64,000 nucleotides of DNA from Clostridium akagii DSM 12554 (GCF_000686725.1 NZ_JMLK01000018.1:18691-82690), one strand, 5' to 3'. Shown: positions 8,374-17,083, numbered from the stretch's first letter. Numbers and translations: made by a program. The notes: generated from the letters alone by a model not told the origin.

Positions 8374-8943
8374 ATGAAGACTAATGATAAAAAACCTAAT
8401 ATTGGAATAATCATTGGAAGCAACCGACCAAGCCGTATTGGTCGCACGGTAGCCGAATGGGTATTAAAAGAAATGAGGAACAACGGCTTAAATCTCAATT
8501 TAATAGATCTAGCAGAAATAAATCTGCCGTTTCTCGATGAACCCGAGATACCTGCGCACCACAATTACCAGAACCAGCACACTAAATCTTGGAGTGAAAC
8601 AATCAGTGCGTATGATGGGTTTGTACTGGTATTTCCACAATATAACTGGGGATACCCTGCCGTTTTAAAAAATGCTATGGACTACCTGTATGACGAGTGG
8701 GCAAATAAACCTGTTAGCATAATGTGTTATGGGGGACATGGTGGTTTTCAAGCATCACTTGGAATGAAGCTTGTTACGCAAGGACTTAATATGTATAACA
8801 TGTCTATAAATCCACCACTAAATATTGATGAACAATTTTTTGATGAGTATGGTCAGTTTAAAGATATTGATGCGGCTTTTGCTCGTTACAGACAGCCTAT
8901 TCAGGCCCTATCATCAGAATTTATAGATTTATTAAGCAAATAA
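8374..8943 (+). CDS. NADPH-dependent FMN reductase family protein
   Basis: 189 aa, flavodoxin-like fold. GIIIGSNRPSRIGRTVAEWV at residues 10-29 is the FMN phosphate-binding loop, and PQYNWGYPAVLKNAMDYLYD is the family's second flavin-contact motif (usual form PEYNxGxPxxLKNAxD). MCYGGHGGFQAS follows. The likely role is NAD(P)H-dependent reduction of FMN, quinones, azo or nitro compounds in the cytoplasm. It is divergent from the MarR gene, which is the usual layout for a substrate-induced detoxification reductase. Codon use is mixed and more GC-rich at the 5' end. A terminator follows at 8986. Confidence 0.88.
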   Translation: MKTNDKKPNIGIIIGSNRPSRIGRTVAEWVLKEMRNNGLNLNLIDLAEINLPFLDEPEIPAHHNYQNQHTKSWSETISAYDGFVLVFPQYNWGYPAVLKNAMDYLYDEWANKPVSIMCYGGHGGFQASLGMKLVTQGLNMYNMSINPPLNIDEQFFDEYGQFKDIDAAFARYRQPIQALSSEFIDLLSK

Positions 8944-8985
8944 GACCAATCAATTTCTTAATAAACATTTTCTAGAATCACAAGT

Positions 8986-9015
8986 AAAAGGGGTGGCTTT
9001 CCACCTCTTTTTTAT
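8986..9015 (+). terminator. Rho-independent terminator after the FMN reductase
   Basis: AAAAGGGGTGG pairs with CCACCTCTTTT around a CTTT loop and runs into six T residues. Confidence 0.8.
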
Positions 9016-9051
9016 GGTTAATGTGAAGTAATTAGAAAAGGATAGATCATA

Positions 9052-9069
9052 TTGGCATTTGACAATAAC
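9052..9069 (+). promoter_or_regulatory. Palindromic operator candidate upstream of the DUF134 gene (copy 1)
   Basis: TTGGCATTTGACAATAAC, 51 nt before the DUF134 start. The core TTGGCATTTGACAA is an imperfect palindrome; the same 18 bases recur exactly at 10860 and a third variant (GCATATGACAATA) at 10903. The three together suggest the consensus TTGTCATATGACAA. It probably binds the DUF134 helix-turn-helix protein. Confidence 0.55.
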
Positions 9070-9119
9070 ACCATTTAAACGTATTATTAGCTTATTCAAC
9101 ATAAGCATGGAGGGGAAAA

Positions 9120-9581
9120 ATGCCAAGACCAATAAAGTGTAGAAGAATAGAAAATTTACCAAGCTTCACTTATTTTGTACCAGCGGGTAGAAGAAAATGT
9201 GAAACAGAAGAAATATTAATAAAAGTTGAAGAGTTTGAAGCTATGAGGCTTAAAGATATTGAGGACCTTAACCAAGAACAATGTGCTGAAAGAATGCAAG
9301 TTTCAAGGCAAACTTTTCAGAATATTATTGATAGTGCAAGAAAGAAAATTGCTATGGCGTTAACATACGGTAAAGCTATAAATATAAGTGGTGGAAATTA
9401 TTCAAGAAACATATGCAAATTCAAATGTAGTTCTTGCAGTAATATTTATGAAATAAAATATGAAGAGGATAGAAACGTTTGTCCATCATGTGGTAGTAAA
9501 GAAGTAGTATGCAACAAAATTAATAATTTTTGTCACAAGAAATGTAATAAGCAGAATTTTGATGATAAATTGAGTCTATAA
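9120..9581 (+). CDS. DUF134 family DNA-binding protein
   Basis: 153 aa, ATG 9120 preceded by GGAGGGG. It opens with MPRPIKCRRIENLPSFTYFVPAG, typical of DUF134, then a helix-turn-helix (LNQEQCAERMQVSRQTFQNI) at about residues 53-75, and a C-terminal zinc-ribbon-like part with CKFKCSSC and CPSCGS pairs and further Cys near the end (FCHKKCNKQ). Members are predicted regulators usually next to NifX/NifB-type iron-molybdenum cofactor proteins and Mrp ATPases, exactly as here. An imperfect palindrome upstream of this gene is repeated before the NifX-like gene, suggesting self-regulation and control of the cluster. The cysteines could sense metal or Fe-S state; this is inference. Confidence 0.9.
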   Translation: MPRPIKCRRIENLPSFTYFVPAGRRKCETEEILIKVEEFEAMRLKDIEDLNQEQCAERMQVSRQTFQNIIDSARKKIAMALTYGKAINISGGNYSRNICKFKCSSCSNIYEIKYEEDRNVCPSCGSKEVVCNKINNFCHKKCNKQNFDDKLSL

Positions 9582-9635
9582 AAATATATAATGAATTACT
9601 GATATACTTAAAGATAAAAATTCAGGAGGGTTAAT

Positions 9636-9956
9636 ATGTTTTCGATTTTTGACAAGAATAATTTTAATACAATAAGTGTTCATGATTTGGATGGTAAACT
9701 AGGAAGTATTAATTTAATAGATGTTAGGGAAGGGTACGAATATGAAGGTGGACATGTACCAACAGCAAAAAATATACCAATGGGTAGGATTTTAGCCGAT
9801 CCAGAAAAATACATTGATAAATCAAATGAATACCATATAATTTGTCAATCTGGTTCAAGAAGTGAAAGAACATGCACGCAATTATCAGATGAAGGATATA
9901 AAGTTGTTAATATTTCAGGAGGAACAGGGTCTTTTCTTTTGCCACTAGAAAGATAA
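9636..9956 (+). CDS. Rhodanese-like sulfurtransferase
   Basis: 106 aa, single rhodanese domain with SD CAGGAGGG. The motifs are LIDVREGYEYEGGHVPTAKNIPMG and the active-site loop IICQSGSRSER, placing the persulfide Cys at residue 70. It would carry sulfane sulfur in the cytoplasm. Its position between a DUF134 regulator and an Mrp-type Fe-S carrier suggests a job in sulfur delivery for iron-sulfur or metallocofactor handling. Intact and of normal length for single-domain members. Confidence 0.92.
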   Translation: MFSIFDKNNFNTISVHDLDGKLGSINLIDVREGYEYEGGHVPTAKNIPMGRILADPEKYIDKSNEYHIICQSGSRSERTCTQLSDEGYKVVNISGGTGSFLLPLER

Positions 9957-10001
9957 CTTGAAAGTAGAGGTAGAGCTAATATAAATACAGGAGATGATAT
10001 T

Positions 10002-10829
10002 ATGGCAGAGTGTGATTCATGTCCGTCAAATGATGGATGTTCTAAGGATAAAAAAAGGTGCATGATTGAAAATAATCCTTTAAATAATGTAAAAAAGATA
10101 ATTGCTGTTATGAGTGGTAAAGGTGGAGTTGGAAAATCTTCAATTTCTGTTCTTATAGCAAAACAATTAAAACAATTAGGATATAGCGTAGGCGTTTTAG
10201 ATGCAGATATAACAGGGCCTAGTATTCCAAGACTTCTTGGTTTAAAAGATAAAAAAGCTTATGGTAATAATGATATGATTTTGCCTGTTGAAACAAGTGA
10301 TGGTATGAAGGTAATGTCATTAAATTTTGTAGCAGAAAATGAAGAGGATCCTGTTATTAGTAGAGGACCTATAATTTCTAATATGGTAAAACAGTTTTGG
10401 ACAGGGGTATTATGGGGAGATCTTGATTTTCTAGTGATTGATATGCCACCTGGAACAGGTGATGTTGCACTAACAGTTTTGCAAACTATTCCAATAGACG
10501 GCATAGTTATGGTATCAGTTCCTCAAGATTTTGTTTCTATGATAGTTTCTAAAGCTGTAAACATGGCAAAAAAGTTAAATATTAATGTTATAGGGGTTAT
10601 AGAAAATATGAGTTACATAGCTTGTCCAGATTGTGGCAAAAAAATAAAGCTTTTTAGTGGGGACAACACCGATAAGTTTCTAAAAGAAATGGATTTGAAA
10701 CTTCTTGGAGAACTTCCTATGCTAAATAGTATAAGAAATTTAGATGAAAATGAATATGATAGTAGAGATGAAAGTGTTGAATTAATTTTTAAACCTATAA
10801 CTAATAGTATAATTAAAGATCTAGAGTAG
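10002..10829 (+). CDS. Mrp/NBP35-type P-loop ATPase, Fe-S carrier
   Basis: 275 aa. The deviant Walker A GKGGVGKSS is at residues 39-47, the switch region DADITGPSIPRLLG follows, and VIDMPPGTGDVAL is the Walker B/motif of ApbC/Mrp ATPases. An N-terminal Cys cluster (CDSCPSNDGC plus C20) and a CPDC pair near residue 208 are likely Fe-S ligands. It should bind and transfer an Fe-S cluster in an ATP-dependent way. Its partner candidates are the NifX-like protein and the rhodanese of the same cluster. Spacing (46 nt from the rhodanese stop) suggests one transcript from the DUF134 promoter. Confidence 0.92.
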   Translation: MAECDSCPSNDGCSKDKKRCMIENNPLNNVKKIIAVMSGKGGVGKSSISVLIAKQLKQLGYSVGVLDADITGPSIPRLLGLKDKKAYGNNDMILPVETSDGMKVMSLNFVAENEEDPVISRGPIISNMVKQFWTGVLWGDLDFLVIDMPPGTGDVALTVLQTIPIDGIVMVSVPQDFVSMIVSKAVNMAKKLNINVIGVIENMSYIACPDCGKKIKLFSGDNTDKFLKEMDLKLLGELPMLNSIRNLDENEYDSRDESVELIFKPITNSIIKDLE

Positions 10830-10859
10830 GCAAACAGGCTACGATTATAAATCGAATAA

Positions 10860-10918
10860 TTGGCATTTGACAATAACTAATTGATAACATATAATATAAA
10901 TAGCATATGACAATAATA
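10860..10918 (+). promoter_or_regulatory. Two palindromic operator candidates upstream of the NifX-like gene (copies 2 and 3)
   Basis: 10860-10877 repeats the 18-nt site found before the DUF134 gene. GCATATGACAATAATA at 10903-10918 is a variant with a perfect CATATG centre. Their presence before this gene suggests it has its own promoter under the same regulator. Confidence 0.5.
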
Positions 10919-10935
10919 AATGGAGGAATAATAAT

Positions 10936-11292
10936 ATGAAAATAGCAATACCTAATAGTGAAAATATGGTAAATCAACATTTTGGAACCAGTAAAAGCTT
11001 TGTTATAGTATCAATAGAAGACAAAAAAATCATTAAAACTGAAGAAGTATCTACTGCAGAGCTTGCACATGAGCATCAGGGTTTGGCAGATTTACTTTTA
11101 CGTCAGGGAACAAATGTGGTTATTACTGGTGGTATAGGTAACGGTGCAATTCAATGTTTACAGCAAAATGGGCTTCAAGTAATAAAAGGAGCATCAGGTG
11201 AATACATAAAAGTTATTGAAGAATATATTGATGGAAACTTAGAAGATAAAAACGTAGTTTGCAATCATCATTGTGAGCATGATAAACATTAA
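10936..11292 (+). CDS. NifX/NifB-type dinitrogenase Fe-Mo cofactor domain protein
   Basis: 118 aa. It begins MKIAIPNSENMVNQHFGTSKSFVIV and has the HxGxADLLLRQGTNVVITGGIGNGAIQCL fold segments of the nitrogenase-cofactor-binding domain. The C-terminus NHHCEHDKH is a probable metal-binding tail. No nif structural genes are present, so this is one of the widespread stand-alone members, not a nitrogen-fixation gene. It belongs with the DUF134, Mrp and (decayed) MBL-fold genes, a recurrent set in anaerobes thought to handle Fe-S or metal cofactors. Confidence 0.88.
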   Translation: MKIAIPNSENMVNQHFGTSKSFVIVSIEDKKIIKTEEVSTAELAHEHQGLADLLLRQGTNVVITGGIGNGAIQCLQQNGLQVIKGASGEYIKVIEEYIDGNLEDKNVVCNHHCEHDKH

Positions 11293-11506
11293 TAATGAAA
11301 AGAAAATTAAAATAAGTGCAAATGTTATTGATTTTATTAGTATCATTAAAAAGGATATTTTCAAAATAATAGAAATAGAACTTAAATAAAAAGTATACGT
11401 TTCAAAGTTATTGAACCTAACATATCATAGGCTAACATTGAAATTTTATTTTCTTTGTTGGTCTTTTTTTATGTCTAAAAAATAGTTAAGTTAATTGGAG
11501 GCTACT

Positions 11507-12121
11507 ATGGGTTTTGATATTAAAGCTATAACTTGGGATAATGAAAAAAGAAAGAGTAGAGCAAAAGTAATTGCAGAAGAAATAAGTAAGACTATTCAAA
11601 TAAAGAAACGATATAATGCACTTGAATTTGGTTGTGGGACAGGACTTGTAAGTTTTAATCTTTATGATAAATTTAAAAGCATAACTCTTGTTGATATATC
11701 AAAAGGTATGATTAATATGCTGAATTCAAAAATTGAAGAACATAAAATTCATAACATGAAAGCTTATAATACAGATATAAACAATGAACATATTCTACCA
11801 GAAAGTAGTTATGATGTAGTATATGCATCTATGGCATTACATCATATTATTGACACTGAAACAACTCTTAAAAATCTGTATAGGTTGCTAAAAAAAGATG
11901 GATATTTATGTATTATTGATTTAGACGAGGAAGATGGAAGTTTTCATAGAGAAGAAAAAGATTTTAAAGGTCATAATGGTTTTAATCAAAATGAGTTAAA
12001 AGAATTATCTCTGAAAATTGGGTTTAAAGAAATTGAAGTTAATACTTTCTATAATGATGAAAAAATTTTAGAAGAAACGGCAGTGAAGTATTCTTTATTT
12101 TTAATGATAGGGAAAAAGTGA
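11507..12121 (+). CDS. Class I SAM-dependent methyltransferase
   Basis: 204 aa when started at ATG 11507, which has TTGGAGG at 11495-11501 as ribosome site; an upstream TTG would lie inside that site and is rejected. Motif I is LEFGCGTGLVSFNL near residue 40, motif II VDISKGMINML, then YDVVYASMALHHI and LKKDGYLCIIDLDEEDGSFH. The residues MGFDIKAITWDNEKRKSRA at the start are typical of methyltransferases clustered with DUF134/NifX genes. Substrate unknown (small molecule, possibly quinone-like or metal/metalloid). Standalone promoter probably in the 11293-11494 gap, where I see nothing else clear. Confidence 0.85.
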   Translation: MGFDIKAITWDNEKRKSRAKVIAEEISKTIQIKKRYNALEFGCGTGLVSFNLYDKFKSITLVDISKGMINMLNSKIEEHKIHNMKAYNTDINNEHILPESSYDVVYASMALHHIIDTETTLKNLYRLLKKDGYLCIIDLDEEDGSFHREEKDFKGHNGFNQNELKELSLKIGFKEIEVNTFYNDEKILEETAVKYSLFLMIGKK

Positions 12122-12151
12122 TAAATTTATTTGAAAAGAGGACTAGTGAAT

Positions 12152-12256
12152 ATGAAGTTAACAGTCCTTGTTGATAACAATACATTTATAGACCGTTATT
12201 TTTATGGCGAACCAGGAGTATCTTATTATATCATGAAAGACTCCTTCACTATGTGA
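12152..12256 (+). pseudogene. Remnant of an MBL-fold metallohydrolase gene (N-terminus only)
   Basis: A 34-codon frame MKLTVLVDNNTFIDRYFYGE followed by PGVSYYI matches the N-terminus of the MBL-fold proteins that accompany DUF134/NifX clusters. It then runs into an unrelated sequence with a hairpin (12241-12250 with 12261-12270) and stops. No HxHxDH motif remains. Further on, 12330-12430 could encode KPAINLAETSELALEQIRVL and a few more residues, origin unknown. Confidence 0.6.
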
Positions 12257-12421
12257 AATTAGTGAAGGAGCCATAAAATGCCTATGGTTAATTTAATGAC
12301 CAAGAAAATTGTCATTTTTGTTACTGTAATTAGGTAACCATTAAACCAGCTATCAACTTAGCGGAAACATCAGAACTCGCACTAGAGCAAATTAGAGTTT
12401 TAGTTGCTACTGGTATTGGTG

Positions 12422-13582
12422 TCAATTAAATACATCTGTAAAAGCATCTAGGGTTTTATAGTAAGAAGCTTTCGGAGCATATAAGGTTGAGAAGAGTAGC
12501 GGATGATCTTGTTGTCTCCAGGATAAATCATCAGAGAGTCCCCACCATGTAATGCCTGTAATATTTCCGCCTGCCTGCTTAACTTCACAGATTGATTTCA
12601 TAATACTATATAAATAGGATGCTTGTTCTGTTTCTGAATTTGCACCTGCATCTAGTTCTGTAATCTGAATTTCTAATCCTGCATTCACAAATGCCTGTAA
12701 CGCTAACTTGTAAGAGGCAGCACTTGGGAATGAACTACTGAGGTGAGATTGGCAACCTATACCACTACAATAACGAGTACCTGAGTTAATATAATTAATC
12801 ATCTTTATGATATCAGAAGATTCCATATATTCATTATAGTCATTGTAGAATAGACTTACTTTGCTAGTAAGACCAAAAGAACTTTTTGCCTCGTAAGCAT
12901 AACGGAATGCATTCTTTACAAATTGAGGAGAATCTGAAACATTTCCATAAATATGAACCCATCCTGAGGTGGATGGAGAATGTAAGTATTCATTTACAAC
13001 ATCCCATGCATAAACAACACTGCCGTACTTGCTAGAAAAAACATGATTCATAACTGTTTTTATATAAAATTCCATACGTGCATCCATAACAGTTGAACTT
13101 ACGTAATTTCCACTGGAGCTGTAGTTTGTATTAAATAACCAAGATGGAGTCTGGGATTGCCATACTAAAGTGTGTCCACGTACGCCTAAACCGTTGTTAT
13201 AACAAATTTGCAATACCTTATCAATTGTAGCAAAATTTATCGATGGTACTGTACTCTCTGTATAATTACTTGGAATATAGTATCCTAATGCTTTTGCTTG
13301 TGAAACAGTAAGTAAAGTCGGAGATGAACCAAGTAATGCATCCGGCTTCATTTCGTTTTCAAGAGTAATGCTGTTATATCTTTGTTTAATCACACTTAAC
13401 GTAGCTGAGTTTTGTAACTGAGATAATGATACACATGTACCAACCCTCCCCAATTTAGATCCATACGTATTTAACAAAGTCTGGTCAGATGTTGCGGCTT
13501 TAACCTGTATAGTTCCAAAGGATGAAATGAAAATTGTGATTGTTAACATTGCCATTAGTAGATGTTTCAGTGATTTCTTCAT
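12422..13582 (-). CDS. Secreted GH10 endo-1,4-beta-xylanase
   Basis: 386 aa with a clear Sec signal peptide (MKKSLKHLLMAMLTITIFIS..., cleavage likely after VKA at residue 29) and SD CAGGGGG. One GH10 catalytic domain fills the rest. WDVVNEYL places the acid/base Glu at residue 198 and QITELDAG the nucleophile Glu at 309; RGHTLVWQSQTPSWL, YNDYN and GITWWGLSDDLSW are further substrate-cleft motifs. No carbohydrate-binding module and no dockerin, so it is a free enzyme, not a cellulosome part. It would cut xylan outside the cell. It is encoded downstream of a GH43 gene on the same strand; a 259-nt gap suggests its own promoter. Confidence 0.95.
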   Translation of the reverse strand: MKKSLKHLLMAMLTITIFISSFGTIQVKAATSDQTLLNTYGSKLGRVGTCVSLSQLQNSATLSVIKQRYNSITLENEMKPDALLGSSPTLLTVSQAKALGYYIPSNYTESTVPSINFATIDKVLQICYNNGLGVRGHTLVWQSQTPSWLFNTNYSSSGNYVSSTVMDARMEFYIKTVMNHVFSSKYGSVVYAWDVVNEYLHSPSTSGWVHIYGNVSDSPQFVKNAFRYAYEAKSSFGLTSKVSLFYNDYNEYMESSDIIKMINYINSGTRYCSGIGCQSHLSSSFPSAASYKLALQAFVNAGLEIQITELDAGANSETEQASYLYSIMKSICEVKQAGGNITGITWWGLSDDLSWRQQDHPLLFSTLYAPKASYYKTLDAFTDVFN

Positions 13583-13841
13583 AAAACAATACCCCCTGTT
13601 AATATTTATATAATAACAAAATGTCTATTCTTCGAAATAAGTCGTTACAAGTTGCATGTGCTCAGCACACTATTATAAGTCCGATAACCCCCTTTCTTTG
13701 CTCCTCATATATCAACCAATTCGTCCTATTTCGTGAATATTTATTTTGTTAAAATCAATAAGCTGAAAAGGATTTCTTGTTAGTGAAATATATATTATAA
13801 TTTTGTTACTGGCAAATCATGCCCACGTTATATTCTTATTT

Positions 13842-15503
13842 TTATTTACTAAATTGCCAATAATCAATATTAAATAGATTCTTAGTACTATTCCCAGTAA
13901 ACTTGAAGTAAACATTGTGGACACCACTAACGGTATTCACGTTACACTGCATTTGCTTCCAAGTTTGTTCTCCACCTGTAGAACTTACATTAAGAGTACC
14001 GATAAGCTGTCCATCCACACTATCTAAATGTATTTCCATGTTTCCTCCAACAGTTGATGATATATTAGCTTCAAAGGTTTTAGCTCCACTTCCAAAGTCA
14101 GCTTTTGATACTGCAAGCCAATCTCCATTGTTTATATTTGTAGCGGCCAGATTAATACTACTTACCAGATTTCCTGGTGCCTGACACCAGGAAGTTCCAA
14201 TGCCACCATTCCAACCAATTGTCTCACCTTCGGTTCTTTGATATGGATTTAAATTAGCAACTTGTGATATACCTTGCATATCCTCAGTTACATTATTTAT
14301 AGTACTTCCTGAATATGTGAGTTTATTAATATGAGGAGAACGATATCCTTTTACAATTCCCATAGCTTTTCCTAGGGTCTGAGCATGATATACAACATAC
14401 CATTGATTATTAAACTCAAAAACAGCATGGTGGTTGTTTCCACCAACACCAAAATATGTTGCTGGATTCTTAAGAAAAGTACCAACATAAGTAAATGGTC
14501 CCATAGGATTACTACTTGTCATATAAGCTATGTCACCTTTAGGAGGGCTTCCTGCAGGATGCGTACCAGAGAAGTTAGAGCAATATGAATAATAATATTG
14601 TCCATTATATTTGTGTATACCTGAATCTTCAAACATAAATGGAGAATCAATTGTACTTGCACTTCCTGTAGTGGTTATCATATCACTACTTAATTTTATA
14701 ACTCTAGCTGTTTTAGGATTTGCAATTTGACCTTGTGTAGAACTACTGCCACCAGGTATTCCTCCACCAAAATATAAGTAGCCTGTACCATCATCATCTA
14801 TCAATACTGTCGGATCGAAAAGCCATGTAACTCCACTAACTCCAGGAGTACTACTTGTAATAATAGGTTTTCCAAGAGGATCTGCCCATGGACCAATTGG
14901 ACTATCTGCAGTTAACACACCAATACTCCCTGCATTGTTTGCAAAATAAAGAAAAAATTTATCTTTACCATTTATAACTTTATGAGTAACAGCAGGAGCC
15001 CAGGAATTAGTGGCCCATTTTGCTGCACCATTTGAACCAGATACTTGAATTTCACCATGATCTGTCCAATTAACCATATCGCTAGAAGATATAACAGAAA
15101 TTGTCTTTATATTGCTATAATCGTTGTCAATTATATTACCACTGCTGTCATATTCAAAAGCATCACTAGACATATAAACATATACTCTACCGTTATAAAC
15201 CAGGGCATATGGATCTGCTCCGAACTTATGAGTAATAAGAGGATTTGAGTATCCTGGAATCTTGGCAAGAGCACTCGTAATAGTAGTTGAAGTAGCTTGT
15301 CCAGTAAGCAGAATGTCACTTGTGGAAAGATTCATTAAATCTGAGACTGAATTCAAAACTTTCTTAGATGAATCTAATTTGCTTTTAACTGAACTATTGG
15401 TAATATTTTTTTTTGTTATACTTGCCTTAGCTGTATACGTATTCACTGAGAATCCAAATAGTACTGAAAAAGCTAATAAAAAAACTTTTGATTTTTTAAA
15501 CAT
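13842..15503 (-). CDS. Secreted GH43 glycosidase with C-terminal CBM6-like domain
   Basis: 553 aa; signal peptide MFKKSKVFLLAFSVLFGFSV to about residue 27, SD AGGGAGGCG. GH43 five-bladed propeller: NPLITHKFGADPYALVYNGRVYVY near residue 90 carries the base Asp, TWLFDPTVLIDDDG the pKa-modulating Asp, and FMFEDSGIHKYNGQYY the acid Glu. FGVGGNNHHAVFEFNNQWYVVYH is another family segment. From about residue 420 a beta-sandwich (TEGETIGWNGGIG to NLFNIDYWQFSK) resembles CBM6. The likely activity is arabinofuranosidase or xylosidase on arabinoxylan, working with the GH10 xylanase encoded next to it. No dockerin. Confidence 0.92.
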   Translation of the reverse strand: MFKKSKVFLLAFSVLFGFSVNTYTAKASITKKNITNSSVKSKLDSSKKVLNSVSDLMNLSTSDILLTGQATSTTITSALAKIPGYSNPLITHKFGADPYALVYNGRVYVYMSSDAFEYDSSGNIIDNDYSNIKTISVISSSDMVNWTDHGEIQVSGSNGAAKWATNSWAPAVTHKVINGKDKFFLYFANNAGSIGVLTADSPIGPWADPLGKPIITSSTPGVSGVTWLFDPTVLIDDDGTGYLYFGGGIPGGSSSTQGQIANPKTARVIKLSSDMITTTGSASTIDSPFMFEDSGIHKYNGQYYYSYCSNFSGTHPAGSPPKGDIAYMTSSNPMGPFTYVGTFLKNPATYFGVGGNNHHAVFEFNNQWYVVYHAQTLGKAMGIVKGYRSPHINKLTYSGSTINNVTEDMQGISQVANLNPYQRTEGETIGWNGGIGTSWCQAPGNLVSSINLAATNINNGDWLAVSKADFGSGAKTFEANISSTVGGNMEIHLDSVDGQLIGTLNVSSTGGEQTWKQMQCNVNTVSGVHNVYFKFTGNSTKNLFNIDYWQFSK

Positions 15504-15892
15504 TTGTATAAATCGCCTCCCTTTATTAAAATTGCAACTTATTGGCTACGCTATATGTTGATAATTGTATATTAGCATATAAATGGAATTTTTGCAAATT
15601 ATTAATTGTTTAATAGTACAAGTATTCAGTAAATATTTCAAAGGAGGCGTTGAAATATTAAATTATTGTAAACCATTCTTATTTATTAATATAATATTTG
15701 TCTGAAATCATATAAATCCATACCAAAATTATAATTAAGATGTTCAGCAAAAAATTTCAATTAATATACAAGATAAAATAATAATGAAACTAAGTCAAAA
15801 TAGTTTTTTCAATACGTCACATTCCTTTAATCACGTGTATGGCGTCCCTCCAGGTACAACCGACTAAGGCACACGTTGTGTGAATATTATAC

Positions 15893-16063
15893 ATGATGTG
15901 GCTCATTCACAGAGAAGTATTTCCTGTAGTTCCGCCTAAGACAGAATATTCTTTTACACAACTTGGTTCCACATTGATTCTTCTGATAAAGGAAATCTGT
16001 GAATGGGGCGTATACTATCTTGAAACAACCGGCCAGAAAAATCACTGTGATGAAAATTCGTAA
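15893..16063 (+). pseudogene. C-terminal remnant of an HxlR-family regulator
   Basis: In the 773-nt gap before the Spo0A-like gene, one frame reads MMWLIHREVFPVVPPKTEYS then FTQLGSTLILLIKEICEWGV, a good match to the C-terminal half of HxlR winged-helix regulators (HREVxxxVPPxVEYSLTxxG). A stop at 15881 precedes it and no recognition helix survives. Local base composition is more GC-rich than the flanks. The remaining gap (15504-15880) shows no gene. Confidence 0.6.
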
Positions 16064-16222
16064 GTAATAGCTATATACGGCAACGATTCGTGAAAAACAG
16101 GCATAAGACATTATTTTATATTTATTGGAATTGTAGACAAATTAAGAACTTTATGATTTTTATCCTTAGCGTATAATTTATGCGTTTTCATGCAGATACC
16201 ACATGAAGCCTAAAGGAATTAT

Positions 16223-16254
16223 TATGGTAATTGTCGAATTATATAATTACCATA
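16223..16254 (+). promoter_or_regulatory. 0A box inside a 10-bp inverted repeat, upstream of the Spo0A-like gene
   Basis: TATGGTAATT (16223-16232) and AATTACCATA (16245-16254) are a perfect inverted repeat; TGTCGAA at 16232-16238, an exact 0A box, starts at the end of the left arm. The site lies 23 nt before the start codon, just ahead of the ribosome site, consistent with autoregulation or a leader hairpin. Confidence 0.6.
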
Positions 16255-16276
16255 GTATAGAAAGGACACTGATAAC

Positions 16277-17083
16277 ATGAATAATAGTAAGATTAATGTA
16301 ATTATAGTGGATGATAACAAGGAATTTTGTGATATTCTTAATGATTTTTTGTCAGGCAAGGAAGATATAATTGTAACCGGAATAGCAAAAGATGGCTTAG
16401 AATGTTTAGATTTAATTGAGAAAAAAAGACCTGACTTGGTACTGTTAGATATTATAATGCCCCATTTAGATGGAATAGGAGTTCTTGAAAGATTAAACAG
16501 TAGGAAGTTTCAGCCAATGCCAAAGTTTATTGTATTATCAGCAGTAGGGCAAGATCAAATTACTCATAGAACATTAGAATTAGGAGCAGATTATTATATA
16601 GTTAAACCTTTCAATTTGGAGGTTTTGATTAAAAGAATTAAGGAAATATCAAATGATGAAGTTAAAATAGAGGATTCATTTGTGAGAACAAATAAATTTA
16701 AGGCTGCATCATCATCTAAGACTAAAGGTGACTTAGAAATACATATAACCAATATTATTCATGAAATTGGTGTCCCTGCACATATTAAAGGCTATATATA
16801 TTTAAGGGAAGCTATAATGATGGTAGTGAATGATATGGAACTAATGTCTGGGGTTATTAAAAAGCTGTATCCTTCAATTGCTGAAAAACATAATACTACA
16901 GCTAATCGTGTTGAAAGATCTATGAGACATGCAATAGGAGTAGCATGTAGCAGAGGGAAATCTGAAACCATCAATAATTTATTTGGATACGTAATGAAAA
17001 ATGGAAAAGTAAAGCCTACAAACAGTGAATTTATTGCCACAATTGCTGATAATGTGAGGCTTAGTAATAAAATACAAAAATAA
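16277..17083 (+). CDS. Spo0A-like response regulator, diverged paralogue next to the solvent genes
   Basis: 268 aa. Receiver domain with acidic pocket D12-D13, phosphorylation site D58 ([14 protein letters not shown]) and K110 (IVKPF). A linker at about 126-152 is followed by the Spo0A-specific DNA-binding domain: [20 protein letters not shown] and [19 protein letters not shown]. The region that contacts DNA reads [18 protein letters not shown], whereas typical Spo0A has SRVERAIRHAIEVAWSRG; the E-to-G and W-to-C changes suggest a paralogue with changed DNA preference or activation. Spo0A-P activates sol genes in C. acetobutylicum from a chromosomal gene elsewhere, so a copy directly upstream of adhE is notable. 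Whether another spo0A exists cannot be seen here. Confidence 0.85.
   Translation: MNNSKINVIIVDDNKEFCDILNDFLSGKEDIIVTGIAKDGLECLDLIEKKRPDLVLLDIIMPHLDGIGVLERLNSRKFQPMPKFIVLSAVGQDQITHRTLELGADYYIVKPFNLEVLIKRIKEISNDEVKIEDSFVRTNKFKAASSSKTKGDLEIHITNIIHEIGVPAHIKGYIYLREAIMMVVNDMELMSGVIKKLYPSIAEKHNTTANRVERSMRHAIGVACSRGKSETINNLFGYVMKNGKVKPTNSEFIATIADNVRLSNKIQK

Noticed and set aside
10936..11292. Nitrogen-fixation gene cluster
   Set aside because: The NifX-like domain is of the stand-alone type with DUF134 and Mrp; no nifHDK or nifB is present.
15887..16111. 74-codon minus-strand ORF before the Spo0A-like gene
   Set aside because: It is the shadow of the HxlR remnant on the plus strand.
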